Below are positions 14,890 to 23,325 of a stretch of DNA of 39,143 nt, piece by piece. Each line of letters opens with the position of its first letter. Position 1 is the first letter of the stretch. The notes below the pieces were generated by a model, which saw nothing but the letters and a program-made list of their open reading frames with translations, had not been told where the DNA came from and did no database searches. The stretch spans positions 1-39,143 of the forward strand of contig JAJCZO010000124.1 in assembly GCA_029262355.1 (NCBI GenBank). Reading direction: 5' to 3'. Both the position numbers and the translations under genes were made by a program. This stretch comes from Deltaproteobacteria bacterium. GTDB lineage: Bacteria > Desulfobacterota > Binatia > UBA12015.

Positions 14890-17094
14890 ATGCGAAACCG
14901 TCTCCCTTCCTTCCTTGTATCAATTTTGTGCGTGCTGCTGCCGTCGACGGGGCTGGCTCTGAACGTTCAAGAGGGCATCGGTTTCTTGGCCGTACACGGG
15001 GTTGCCGAGGGCACCGAGATCGCGTTGGAGACCCCCAGCGGAAACCCACTCGAAACCGGCTTCGCCGATCGCTTTGGCAGCCTGCTCTTCCGGGAGCTCG
15101 GAGAGGGCCAGTCGTATGCGCTTCGGGAGGTCGGGGCCGCCGATCCTCCCACCCTGGCGACGACCCTCGTGTTCTCGAACCATCCGAGCGGGACGATTTA
15201 CGCATCGCAGGGGCTGAGGGACGGGTATCAGTACATCCGGATGCGTGATGGCACGCTCCTTTCGGCGATGGTGCGCGCACCGCTGGGCAAGACGCTCGCG
15301 CAGGGGCCGTTTCCTACCGTCGTCGAGTACTCGGGCTATGATCCGTCCAACCCGGAGGGGTTCCAGCCTTCGACTCTCCTTTCTTCGGCGCTAGGGTTCG
15401 CGACGGTTGGCGTGAACATGCGCGGCTCGGGTTGCTCGGGCGGCGTGTTCGACCTGTTCGATCTGCCGACGACGGCGGACGGCTACGATGTGATCGAGGT
15501 CGTCGCAGCGCAGAGCTGGGTTGCTGGGAAGGTCGGCATGGTCGGGATTTCGTTCCCGGGCATCAGTCAGTTGTACGTCGGTGGCGCAAATCCCCCTGGG
15601 CTCGCAGCGATCGCGCCGCTCTCGGTGATCAGCGATATCTTTCGGTTCCCCGGGTTCCCCGGCGGTATTCGCAACACTGGTTTCGCCGAGAGCTGGCTGC
15701 AGGAGAGAAAAAACGACGCCGAGCCGGCGCCGGAGGGAGGGCAAGGCTGGGCGCGCCGCCGCGTAAACGATGGGGACGCGGTCTGCCTCGAGAACCAGAG
15801 GCTGCGGCTGCAGACCCTGGATCCGATCGAATTCACGACCAACGAGCCCTACTACGTCGCCGGGCTGATGGATCCGAGGTCCCCGAGCCAGTGGATCTCG
15901 GAGATCGAGGTCCCCATTTTCCTCGCAGGCGCCTGGCACGACGAGCAGACTGGCGCCGGGTTTGCCTCGATGCTCAAGCAGTTGCCGCGGGGTAGAGACG
16001 TCAAGGTGACGATGCTCAACGGCGTGCATTCGAGTTCGCTCGAGCCAGAGGTGCTGTACGAGTGGATCGCGTTCCTCGATCTCTATGTTGCGGGCACTCT
16101 GCCGGACCCTGGCCGGTCCGCTCCGTTTGCCGCAGTCATCGCGGGTGAGATTCTTGGAAGCGGAGCGCCGACGCCGCCGTTGCCTGCGGACAGGTACGAC
16201 GGGATCCACGACTTCAACGAAGCGAAGACCCTGTTCGAGTCGTCGCCCCGATTCCGCGTGTTGTTCGAGAACGGAGCAGGTTCACCGACCGCGGGCCTGC
16301 CGGCGCCGACGTTCGAGATGGGCTTCGAAGCGTGGCCGCCCCGCGAGAAGCGGTACGGTCGGTTCTACTTCGGCCCGGACGGGACTCTCACCCCGCGGCG
16401 GCCCGCCCGCGACGCGTCTGGAGTGGATTCCTACCGGCCCGATCCCGATGCCCGTCCCCAGCAGACTCTACCTGGCTCGGGTTCGGCCGACTCGTGGAAG
16501 GTCATGCCCCCGTACAATTGGCGTCCGCTGCTCGGTGACACGGCGCTCGGGTACGCCACCGAGCCGCTCGACGAAGACATCACTATCGCTGGACCCTCGG
16601 CCGTCGACCTTTGGCTGCGCTCGAGCGCAGCGGACACCGACCTTCAGGTCACTCTCAGCGAGATTCGGGCCGACGGACTCGAGACGTACGTACAAAGCGG
16701 GTGGTTGCGTGCTTCGCATCGCCAAGAGGACCTGCGTAAGCGCACACGCCTGGAGCCGTGGATGACTCATCTCGAGGTGGACGCCCAGGAGATGCCGGCC
16801 GGCGAGTTCGTCCGCGTCCGCGTCGGGCTGCTCGCGGTCGCGCACGTGTTCCGCAAGGGTTCCCGCATCCGAATCACCCTCGAGGCCCCGGGTGGCGACC
16901 GGACCCGTTGGCGTTTCGATACTCCGCCGACTGGCGGCACGGTGTTGAACGAGGTTTCCCGCACGCGCAAGAAGCCTTCGCGGTTGCTGCTCCCCATCAT
17001 CCGAAACGCGAACCCACCCGACGTGGACCCACCGTGCCCCGGGCTACGCGGCCAGCCCTGCCGAACCTACGTGCCGGCCGCGAACGGGGGCTAG
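14890..17094 (+). CDS. Secreted CocE/NonD family (S15-type) hydrolase
   Basis: A 734-residue protein. A signal peptide (about 1-24) is followed by a roughly 90-residue N-terminal extension, then an alpha/beta hydrolase domain of the X-Pro dipeptidyl-peptidase S15/CocE type. The nucleophile is S221 (GISFPG), with probable acid D351 (AGAWHD) and base H380 (NGVHSS). Other family landmarks are VVEYSGYDP and NMRGSGCSGG. The C-terminal third is the usual jelly-roll domain, with DTALGYATEPLDEDI and GSRIRITLE. Family members hydrolyse esters (cocaine esterase), peptides or acyl bonds; the substrate is unknown. Export suggests an extracellular or periplasmic substrate. Confidence 0.9.
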   Translation: MRNRLPSFLVSILCVLLPSTGLALNVQEGIGFLAVHGVAEGTEIALETPSGNPLETGFADRFGSLLFRELGEGQSYALREVGAADPPTLATTLVFSNHPSGTIYASQGLRDGYQYIRMRDGTLLSAMVRAPLGKTLAQGPFPTVVEYSGYDPSNPEGFQPSTLLSSALGFATVGVNMRGSGCSGGVFDLFDLPTTADGYDVIEVVAAQSWVAGKVGMVGISFPGISQLYVGGANPPGLAAIAPLSVISDIFRFPGFPGGIRNTGFAESWLQERKNDAEPAPEGGQGWARRRVNDGDAVCLENQRLRLQTLDPIEFTTNEPYYVAGLMDPRSPSQWISEIEVPIFLAGAWHDEQTGAGFASMLKQLPRGRDVKVTMLNGVHSSSLEPEVLYEWIAFLDLYVAGTLPDPGRSAPFAAVIAGEILGSGAPTPPLPADRYDGIHDFNEAKTLFESSPRFRVLFENGAGSPTAGLPAPTFEMGFEAWPPREKRYGRFYFGPDGTLTPRRPARDASGVDSYRPDPDARPQQTLPGSGSADSWKVMPPYNWRPLLGDTALGYATEPLDEDITIAGPSAVDLWLRSSAADTDLQVTLSEIRADGLETYVQSGWLRASHRQEDLRKRTRLEPWMTHLEVDAQEMPAGEFVRVRVGLLAVAHVFRKGSRIRITLEAPGGDRTRWRFDTPPTGGTVLNEVSRTRKKPSRLLLPIIRNANPPDVDPPCPGLRGQPCRTYVPAANGG

Positions 17095-17104
17095 CGAACC
17101 GCCG

Positions 17105-17791
17105 TCAGCGCTCGATGAGGAATCCTGCGGGCTCGCTACGCTGTTCCCATCCCGCACGGCTCAACGCGGGTGACGGAGATTCTTCCGCCGGGTAGCCCAC
17201 GCAGAGGTACGCGATGAAGCGCCAGTTCTCTGGGACGTCGAGGGCGCGGACGATGTCCTTCGGCGTCAGGATTGACACCCAGCCGACGCCTACCCGGTGG
17301 GTGCGGGCGGCGAGCCAAAGGGTGTAGATTGCCATCGCGGCCGAGTACGCCACGGTCTCGGGCATGGTCTTGCGGCCCAGACCATGGCCTTGGTCGGGGT
17401 CGGGGTCGACGAAGACAGCCAAGTGCACGGGGGCCGTGTCGAGCCCCTCCAGCTTCAGGTGCGCGTACTGTTCGGCGCGATCGCCGGAGTACGAGGAGAG
17501 GGCGTCTGCGTTACAGGCGAGGAAGTTCTCGCGTACGGCCGCGCGGCGCGCCGGTGATCCGATGCGCACGAACCGCCAGGGCTCGGATAGGCCCACCGAG
17601 GGGGCGAGGCGCGCCATGGAGATCAGCTCGCGCACCAGTTCGTCGGACACCGGGTCGGAGCGGAATCTTCGGACGTCGCGACGCCATACCAGAAGCTCGA
17701 GGAAGTGTCGGCGAAAGGCAGAGTCGAACTCGGGCGGGGGCGACGACGGCGCTTCGGGAAATCGGAAGAGGTCACCGGCTTTGTCGGCCAT
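17105..17791 (-). CDS. bluB: 5,6-dimethylbenzimidazole synthase BluB
   Basis: A 228-residue flavin-binding, nitroreductase-fold protein. It matches BluB, which converts reduced FMN and oxygen into 5,6-dimethylbenzimidazole, the lower ligand of cobalamin. Landmarks are RRDVRRF at 37-43 (D39 matches the key aspartate), LAPSVGLSEPWRF, YAHLKLEGLDTAPVHLAVF, GLGRKTMPET and VGWVSIL (S173 matches the key serine). The long open frame upstream to 17938 is ignored, as the family begins at ATG 17791. No other cobalamin gene or cobalamin riboswitch is seen nearby, so it stands alone. A general nitroreductase is the alternative, but the BluB-specific residues argue against it. Confidence 0.88.
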   Translation of the reverse strand: MADKAGDLFRFPEAPSSPPPEFDSAFRRHFLELLVWRRDVRRFRSDPVSDELVRELISMARLAPSVGLSEPWRFVRIGSPARRAAVRENFLACNADALSSYSGDRAEQYAHLKLEGLDTAPVHLAVFVDPDPDQGHGLGRKTMPETVAYSAAMAIYTLWLAARTHRVGVGWVSILTPKDIVRALDVPENWRFIAYLCVGYPAEESPSPALSRAGWEQRSEPAGFLIER

Positions 17792-17979
17792 GGCTCGAGG
17801 GTACCACGAACTCTCCCTGGGGCCGCGCCCTGGCGCGAGAGCGCTGAGCCCGCCGCCCGCCCTGGCTCCGCACCGTCTCTCGCGGCTGAGCACTTTGCGC
17901 GAGAGGTGGCTGGGGCGGGCGCGGCGGCGTCGCGACAATTTCCGCTGCTCGATTCGGTGAACACTGATACCGTGCGGAA

Positions 17980-19200
17980 ATGCTCTGGAGGTCGATTCGC
18001 TGGGTCTCGCTGGTCGCCGTTGGCGCTCTCGTCGGGTGTGGGGGCGGGGAGACGGACCACACCGGGCCGGGCGGTCGCACGCCAGACCTCTCGGATGCCT
18101 TCGCCTACGTCGCCGAGTCTCCGTTTGCGCCCGATCTCGTGCGTTGCGTCGACCCTCGGCGAGAGCCGTCGTCGTGTACGATAGGCATTCTGCCCCCGAT
18201 TGCGCTTCGCGACAGCCAGCCCACCGTCGGCGACATCATGGATCGCGTGGTCGTCTCGCACGGTTGGATGGGAGCTCGCTTGCGCGAGGTTTTGGAGCGG
18301 CAACCGGCCGAGCTTCGCCGCGTGCTCGGAGCGCTGACCGCGATCGTGGTCGACGATGACGTGCGGCCGTCCTTCTACTGGTCGCTCACCGGAGCGGTGT
18401 ACATCGACCCGCGACACCTCTGGCTCACTCCCGAGGAAGAAGAGACGATCGGTGACGAAGCGGACTACCGCTCGGGCTTTGGGTCCGATCTCGGCTTCAT
18501 CCTCTTTTCGAGTTACCTCGACGGTGACGGTCCCGCGTTCTTCGGTGCGGGCCCCGTACGAGATCTCGAAGATCGGGTCCCAGCCGTGGCTGCGCTGCTG
18601 TTTCATGAAGGCGCGCACGCCAACGATTTCCTTCCGCCCGGCCAACTCGCTTTGCTCGGTGCCGGCGAGACGGTCGTCGATGCGGTGGCGCGGCTCGAGG
18701 GCCAACGTCTATCGGGTCGGCTCGCTTCCGCGCGGCCTTTGCGCTCGGGTCTCTGGGCCGGACTCGCGCGGGTTCTGTACCTCGGCGGCGACGCGACTTC
18801 GGAGCAGCGCGCGCTGACCGCAGAGGAGGTCGGAGAGGCGTTCGAGCCCGACGGAGCGAGCGACCCGTACGCGTACAGTTCACAGCAGGAAGACTTCGCG
18901 ATGCTGTTCGAGGAAACGATGCTCAAGCGCCACTTCGGCTTCGATCGGCGGGTTGGTTTCGCGACGCAGACGGTAGGGGAGGCCGGTAGCTGCGACGACT
19001 ACGTCGTCGGCTGGGGCACGCGAAACCGAATCGCAACGTCGTCCGTGACGCCGCGTGCGCAGTTCGTGACCCAGTCGATCCTCGGCGACCCTCTCGAGGA
19101 GTTCTTCGCCTCCTTGCCCGCCCCCCGAGCCATCGCGGCCGGCGAGAGCCTGTGCCTCGCGTCGCCGCTCCCGCCGGGATCGGCGCTGCGCTGGATGTAA
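17980..19200 (+). CDS. Putative lipoprotein with HExxH zincin motif
   Basis: A 406-residue protein that I do not recognise as a named family. It starts with a signal peptide and lipobox ending LVG-C20, so it should be a lipoprotein. A cysteine pair (C56, C66) sits in the exported part. Residues 205-216 read ALLFHEGAHAND, an HExxH zinc-binding motif (H209, E210, H213). About 90 residues later YSSQQEDFAMLFEETM offers E304 as a possible third zinc ligand, as in gluzincin peptidases. I infer a cell-envelope metallopeptidase-like protein; activity is unproven. The gene is divergent from bluB and convergent with the patatin gene. Confidence 0.75.
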   Translation: MLWRSIRWVSLVAVGALVGCGGGETDHTGPGGRTPDLSDAFAYVAESPFAPDLVRCVDPRREPSSCTIGILPPIALRDSQPTVGDIMDRVVVSHGWMGARLREVLERQPAELRRVLGALTAIVVDDDVRPSFYWSLTGAVYIDPRHLWLTPEEEETIGDEADYRSGFGSDLGFILFSSYLDGDGPAFFGAGPVRDLEDRVPAVAALLFHEGAHANDFLPPGQLALLGAGETVVDAVARLEGQRLSGRLASARPLRSGLWAGLARVLYLGGDATSEQRALTAEEVGEAFEPDGASDPYAYSSQQEDFAMLFEETMLKRHFGFDRRVGFATQTVGEAGSCDDYVVGWGTRNRIATSSVTPRAQFVTQSILGDPLEEFFASLPAPRAIAAGESLCLASPLPPGSALRWM

Positions 19201-19232
19201 GTCCAAAGGCTTGCCCCGCCCGCGCCCGGCGG

Positions 19233-19280
19233 CCTCCGTCGGCGCCTTCCTCGGCGCCGAGCACCACCGTTTCACGGAGG
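19233..19280. terminator. Nested hairpins between convergent genes, possible terminator
   Basis: TCGGCGCC (19239-19246) pairs with GGCGCCGA (19253-19260) over a 6-base loop. An outer stem, CCTCCGT (19233-19239) with ACGGAGG (19274-19280), surrounds it, sharing one base. There is no T-tract, so it would be a weak or protein-assisted terminator. The position between two convergent genes is suggestive only. Confidence 0.3.
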
Positions 19281-19319
19281 ATTCGTGTGTTCAGTTGGGC
19301 TCGTCAGGGTGAGTGAGGC

Positions 19320-20789
19320 TCAGGATGTCCAGCGGACCCGTTCCAGGAACTTGGCGATGTAGGGGACGTGTTGCTGGATCTGGTCGTGGCCCCAGCCGAC
19401 GGCCTTGTCCAACTCCGACGCCTCTGGGAGCAGGGTGATCGGTGAGAGCGTGGGGTACATTTCGAGCCGGCGGTGTGCGTATCGTGCATTCAACGCGACC
19501 TGATACGAGACGAGTCGGGTGACGGGCTGCAGCCAGATGTGCCCCGGGCCGTATTGCGGGTAGAAGCAGTCCATCGCGAGGTAGTAGCAGTTTCGTGTGC
19601 CGATCTTTCCGCGCTGCACCTGATGCCACGCGGTGCGAGCCGGCACGTTGTTCGCTACGCCGCCGTCGACCAGTGCGCTGACGTCCTCGCGTTCCATCAG
19701 CGCGGTCAGGATTCCGTTCATGTGGGGGTCGTCGCGCGCGACGTCGTAGTGGAGGATTCCGGGAATGGCGGCGGAGAAGCCCGCGGCATCGACGACGTTG
19801 AAGCTGCGCGTGAGGTCGTCGCCTCCGATCACGATCTCCTTCACGACGCGCGGATTGATGAAGCCCGCCAGCCGTACGAGCTGGGCGCCGACTTGTGCGC
19901 GGAGCTGTAGTGCGCTCGGTCTCTTGTCTACGGCGAGGTGGTGCGAACGCGTGTACTCCTCTGGCGTCTCGGTCAGGGCACCGCGCAGAACGCCCGCGAC
20001 GATGGCCTCGTAGGGGATCTCCAGGTCGGGCAGAAGCATGTCCTCGCCGTTCTCGTTCTGGAAAGCCGAACCGATGGCGGCGCGAAGATAGAGCCGCGCG
20101 ATGCCCGGAAACCCGTACCGGGTGTTGAGGCTCACGAAGCGGAAAATCTCGTCGGACCGAGTCCGCATGCTCTTGGCGAAGCGTATGTACGCGTCGAAGT
20201 CGCCGCGCTTGCGCACGGCGCGGAAAAGGCCGAGCAGCGCGCCCATCGACGAGCCGATCACGTACCCGGGAACGAAGCCGGCTGCCTGTAGCGCGGACCA
20301 CGCGCCGATGTAGACGTAGCCCGATCCGCCGCCTCCGCCGGCGATCGTCACGAGAGTCTTCTTCCCGAGTTCCTGATCGAGCGCGGTTGCGGGGAAGTCG
20401 TTCGCGTACTTCTCGATGATCTCCGCGCGCGTCTTTTCCACCTCGGGCACCAAGGGGCCTAGAAGCTTGGCTGCGTTGGCGAGGCGTAGATCTCCTGACA
20501 GCGGATCCAGGATGGGATCGCGTAGCTCCCGGAGAATCCGCTCTCGCCAGCGCGCCAGTCGAGGAGTGCGCACGCGCACTTCGGGGTGATCCGTTCGGCC
20601 CCCCTTTCGTGCGGCGCCGGGCTGGAAGGTCTCGAGTCCGGCGAGCGTGATGGCATAGCGGAGCTGGTGCTCGCGGCGTCGCGTGATCACTCCCGGGTAG
20701 TTTACCGCGGCCGCCACGAGCTTCGACTCCATCCGCTGGAGCTGCAGGAGTTGCTCCTCCCGCTCGTTCTCTTGCTCCGTGTCCGCCAC
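19320..20789 (-). CDS. Patatin-like phospholipase
   Basis: A 489-residue protein. Residues 1-145 are mostly helical and charged and match nothing I know. The patatin domain then shows the glycine-rich oxyanion loop at 151-157, the nucleophile S181 in GSSMG (179-183), and the dyad aspartate D375 in DGG. Patatins hydrolyse fatty acyl chains from phospholipids or other lipids. No signal peptide is present, so it probably acts in the cytoplasm or on the inner membrane face. The start is GTG 20789; an ATG at codon 20 is an alternative. It follows the alpha/beta hydrolase gene by 40 bases on the same strand. Confidence 0.9.
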   Translation of the reverse strand: MADTEQENEREEQLLQLQRMESKLVAAAVNYPGVITRRREHQLRYAITLAGLETFQPGAARKGGRTDHPEVRVRTPRLARWRERILRELRDPILDPLSGDLRLANAAKLLGPLVPEVEKTRAEIIEKYANDFPATALDQELGKKTLVTIAGGGGGSGYVYIGAWSALQAAGFVPGYVIGSSMGALLGLFRAVRKRGDFDAYIRFAKSMRTRSDEIFRFVSLNTRYGFPGIARLYLRAAIGSAFQNENGEDMLLPDLEIPYEAIVAGVLRGALTETPEEYTRSHHLAVDKRPSALQLRAQVGAQLVRLAGFINPRVVKEIVIGGDDLTRSFNVVDAAGFSAAIPGILHYDVARDDPHMNGILTALMEREDVSALVDGGVANNVPARTAWHQVQRGKIGTRNCYYLAMDCFYPQYGPGHIWLQPVTRLVSYQVALNARYAHRRLEMYPTLSPITLLPEASELDKAVGWGHDQIQQHVPYIAKFLERVRWTS

Positions 20790-20829
20790 CGTCGTCCTCG
20801 AGCCGAATCGTAATGGATGGAGCCGGCGA

Positions 20830-21729
20830 CTACGAACGATGCCGCGGAGGAAGGGGGTCGCGGTCTACGATCAACCGCGCCACGTATTCGGGTGTCTCCA
20901 ACGGGATGAAGTGCGTGCGGTCAGCGAGGAACACCTCGCGCCCCAGGCGAAACTCGTTCACCAGGCCTGGCCACGTCGGGGACGACGAGAAATCCATCAC
21001 GTCGCGGTCGGCCGGGGGCAGTTTGGCGCGAACGATCTGAACCGGGATCTCGAGCGCACGGGCGCTGTCATACACGCCGGGGTTCGTGCGGCTAGTCATG
21101 TAGACGTTCGCTTCGGTCGTCGGGGCGCAGGCGAGGACGAAGCCGCCGGATTCCGTCGCCGGCACGAGTCCGTACGTGCAGTAGTCGCGCAGGCAATCTG
21201 GATCGAATTCCGCGTACGGGGGCCGGTCTCGGAAGCGCTCGATCATCTCTTCGGGCGAGCCGAAGCGGTTCTTTCGCTTTGACGTCGGATGGGGTTCCCC
21301 GCCGAGGGGCGAGAGCTTCCATCCGCCGGACAGGTAGTCGTCTGGGCCTGCAATCACTGGATCGATCAGCAGCAGCCTGTCGAACCGGTCCGGGCACGCG
21401 GCGGCCGCGTCGGTCATCGCGTGGCCGCCCATCGAGTGGCCGACACCGACGATGTTGCGAAGATCGAGCGCACTCGTGATCGCGGCCAGGTCCTTGCCGA
21501 ACGCGTCCCAGTGCGTGATCTCGGGTGCGTCGCTACGTCCGTGTCCGCGCTGGTCTACCGCGAATACATGCCGACCACCGAGGTGTCGGATGACCTGGTC
21601 CCAGCACCGTGCGTGAAAGCCGGTTGCGTGGGCGAGAAAGAAGGTCGGGTCGCCTGCGGTGGCCTTGCCCCATTCGAAGACGCTCAGCTCGATCCCGTTG
21701 GCGTTCAGCCGGTGCTCGATCGGAGGCAT
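20830..21729 (-). CDS. Alpha/beta hydrolase
   Basis: A 299-residue alpha/beta-hydrolase fold protein. The oxyanion segment is LAHATGFH (33-40), the nucleophile elbow GHSMGG has S99, a VDQRGHGRSD turn is at 58-67, the likely acid is D123 or nearby, and the catalytic histidine is H273 (DRTHFIP). No signal peptide is seen. Substrate prediction is not possible; haloalkane dehalogenase-like, epoxide hydrolase-like and ester hydrolase relatives share this pattern. It heads a two-gene minus-strand unit with the patatin gene and is divergent from the MBL gene at 21796. Confidence 0.88.
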   Translation of the reverse strand: MPPIEHRLNANGIELSVFEWGKATAGDPTFFLAHATGFHARCWDQVIRHLGGRHVFAVDQRGHGRSDAPEITHWDAFGKDLAAITSALDLRNIVGVGHSMGGHAMTDAAAACPDRFDRLLLIDPVIAGPDDYLSGGWKLSPLGGEPHPTSKRKNRFGSPEEMIERFRDRPPYAEFDPDCLRDYCTYGLVPATESGGFVLACAPTTEANVYMTSRTNPGVYDSARALEIPVQIVRAKLPPADRDVMDFSSSPTWPGLVNEFRLGREVFLADRTHFIPLETPEYVARLIVDRDPLPPRHRS

Positions 21730-21795
21730 TCAGGGGCCTTCTTAACCAGAATCCGGACGGTGAAACGACCGCTGGGTTTCCGCTAGAGCTTTCTC

Positions 21796-22653
21796 ATGCT
21801 CGAGCTCGGTCGGTTTCGCATTCATCTCGTGAGTGATGGGCGCTTCGCCATGGACGGCGGGGCGATGTTCGGGATCGTCCCCAAGCCGCTGTGGGAACGG
21901 CATGTCCCGGCCGACGCGAAGAATCGGATCGAGATGAGCCTCCACTGCCCGCTCGCCGAGAACGGGAAGGAGGCGGTCTTGATCGATACCGGGCTCGGCG
22001 AGCGCCTGTCGGAGAGGGAGCAGACTCTCTACCGCGTCGACCGCCACGGTGGGCTGCCGGCGCGCCTGGCGGAGCTCCGGATCGACCCCGAGGAGGTGAC
22101 GCACGTGGTGCTGACGCACCTCCATTTCGATCACCTCGGTGGCGCCGTGGTGCGCAACGCAGCGGGCCGTCTGCAGCCGGCGTTCCCTCGCGCGAAGCAC
22201 TTCGTCCAGCGTGCGGAGCTCGAGACGGCGCTGCATCCGAGCGATGAGCGGACAGCGGGGGCCTACGGGCACGCCCACGAGTGCCTGGAGCCATTGCAAC
22301 GCGCCGGCCTCATCGAGCCTCTCGACGGCGAGACGGCGATCACCCCGCAGCTCCGCGTCGTCGTGACCGGGGGGCACACCCCGAGCCATCAGTGCCCGGT
22401 GCTCGCCGACGGGGCAGAGAGCTTCGTGCACCTCGGCGACGTGGCCCCGACGCGAGCGCACCTCCGACCCGCTTGGAACGCCGCGTATGACGTCGATCCG
22501 CTCGAGACCATCGATGCGAAGAAGCGGCTGCTGGCGCGCGCCGCAGAGCAGGGTTGGTGGGTCTCCTTTGATCACGATCACGAGATCGCGTGTGGTCGGT
22601 TGTCGCCACAGTGGGCCCGCACGGGCGAACTCAGCGACGCTCATCCTTTGTAG
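21796..22653 (+). CDS. MBL-fold metallo-hydrolase
   Basis: A 285-residue metallo-beta-lactamase-fold protein of the AttM/lactonase-like group. The zinc motif HLHFDH is at residues 108-113, and further ligands are H194 (GGHTPSHQ), D215 (HLGD) and H260 or H262 (FDHDHE). The long SLHCPLAENGKEAVLIDTGLG start resembles quorum-quenching lactonases and PqsE-like hydrolases, so a lactone or ester substrate is plausible but not shown. It differs from the first MBL protein (1947-3047) by lacking the winged-helix tail and the histidine-rich insertion. It is followed after 92 bases by the MaoC gene. Confidence 0.88.
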   Translation: MLELGRFRIHLVSDGRFAMDGGAMFGIVPKPLWERHVPADAKNRIEMSLHCPLAENGKEAVLIDTGLGERLSEREQTLYRVDRHGGLPARLAELRIDPEEVTHVVLTHLHFDHLGGAVVRNAAGRLQPAFPRAKHFVQRAELETALHPSDERTAGAYGHAHECLEPLQRAGLIEPLDGETAITPQLRVVVTGGHTPSHQCPVLADGAESFVHLGDVAPTRAHLRPAWNAAYDVDPLETIDAKKRLLARAAEQGWWVSFDHDHEIACGRLSPQWARTGELSDAHPL

Positions 22654-22731
22654 TGGATTCGCGGGGGTCGGCGGGCGCTGGATCGGCGGTCGGGCGTCCC
22701 CTACGCTTGCCTGGAGACCCACCTCGAAACC

Positions 22732-22737
22732 GGGAGA
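22732..22737 (+). promoter_or_regulatory. Ribosome binding site choosing the MaoC start
   Basis: GGGAGA ends 8 bases before ATG 22746 and supports that start over the longer open frame beginning further upstream. Confidence 0.55.
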
Positions 22738-22745
22738 ATCGTGAC

Positions 22746-23225
22746 ATGTCGGAAAACGCGCACAAGGCCTTTGAAATCTGGAAGTCGGTCGAAGGTACGG
22801 AGAAGGGTACCGGCGAGTGGATGGTGATGACGCAGGAACGCATCAACCAGTTCGCCGACGTGACCGAGGATCACCAGGTTATCCACGTCGACCCGGAAGC
22901 GGCCAAGGCCACCCCGTTTGGTACGACGATCGCGCACGGTTTCCTGACGCTCTCGATGTTGACGCATCTCGACTCGACGACCCCGCCTCCGTCCGACATG
23001 TCGCGCTATCAGGGGATCGCGATGGGCATCAACTACGGATTTGATAGGGTCCGGTTCCCGAGCCCGGTGAAGGTCGACAGCAAGGTCCGCGTGCACAGCC
23101 TGCTGGCCAAGGTCGAGCTCAAGGGAAGTGCTGTCCAGACCACGCGCACGATGACGGTCGAGATCGAGGGAAGCGAGAAGCCAGCCCTGGTCGCCGACTG
23201 GCTCACGCGGCTGATCTACGGCTGA
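22746..23225 (+). CDS. MaoC family dehydratase (R-specific enoyl-CoA hydratase-like)
   Basis: A 159-residue single hot-dog-fold protein with the hydratase-2 motif FADVTEDHQVIHVDPEAA, where D42 and H47 form the DxxxxH active-site pair, followed by TPFGTTIAHGFLTLSML. These enzymes add water to trans-2-enoyl-CoA to give (R)-3-hydroxyacyl-CoA, as part of beta-oxidation or of feeding polyester synthesis. The chain length is not predictable. It is likely cotranscribed with the acyl-CoA genes downstream, separated from them by the transporter gene. Confidence 0.9.
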   Translation: MSENAHKAFEIWKSVEGTEKGTGEWMVMTQERINQFADVTEDHQVIHVDPEAAKATPFGTTIAHGFLTLSMLTHLDSTTPPPSDMSRYQGIAMGINYGFDRVRFPSPVKVDSKVRVHSLLAKVELKGSAVQTTRTMTVEIEGSEKPALVADWLTRLIYG

Positions 23226-23247
23226 GGCGGGGCCCTTGGGGGCCGCG

Positions 23248-23286
23248 ACCCCTGGGAGTCCATTCCGAGCCGTTCGCGCCAGGGGT
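23248..23286. repeat. Inverted repeat before transporter gene
   Basis: ACCCCTGG (23248-23255) is the exact reverse complement of CCAGGGGT (23279-23286), with a 23-base spacer, in the 100 bases between the MaoC and transporter genes. It could be an mRNA structure or chance; no T-tract follows. Confidence 0.3.
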
Positions 23287-23325
23287 GTGGTCGGCTGGAC
23301 GCTGCAGGGCTAGATCCGTTTGCGG

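Noticed and set aside
17792..17979. Possible cobalamin riboswitch in front of bluB
   Set aside because: Read on the minus strand, I saw no B12-box-like core or conserved hairpin arrangement.
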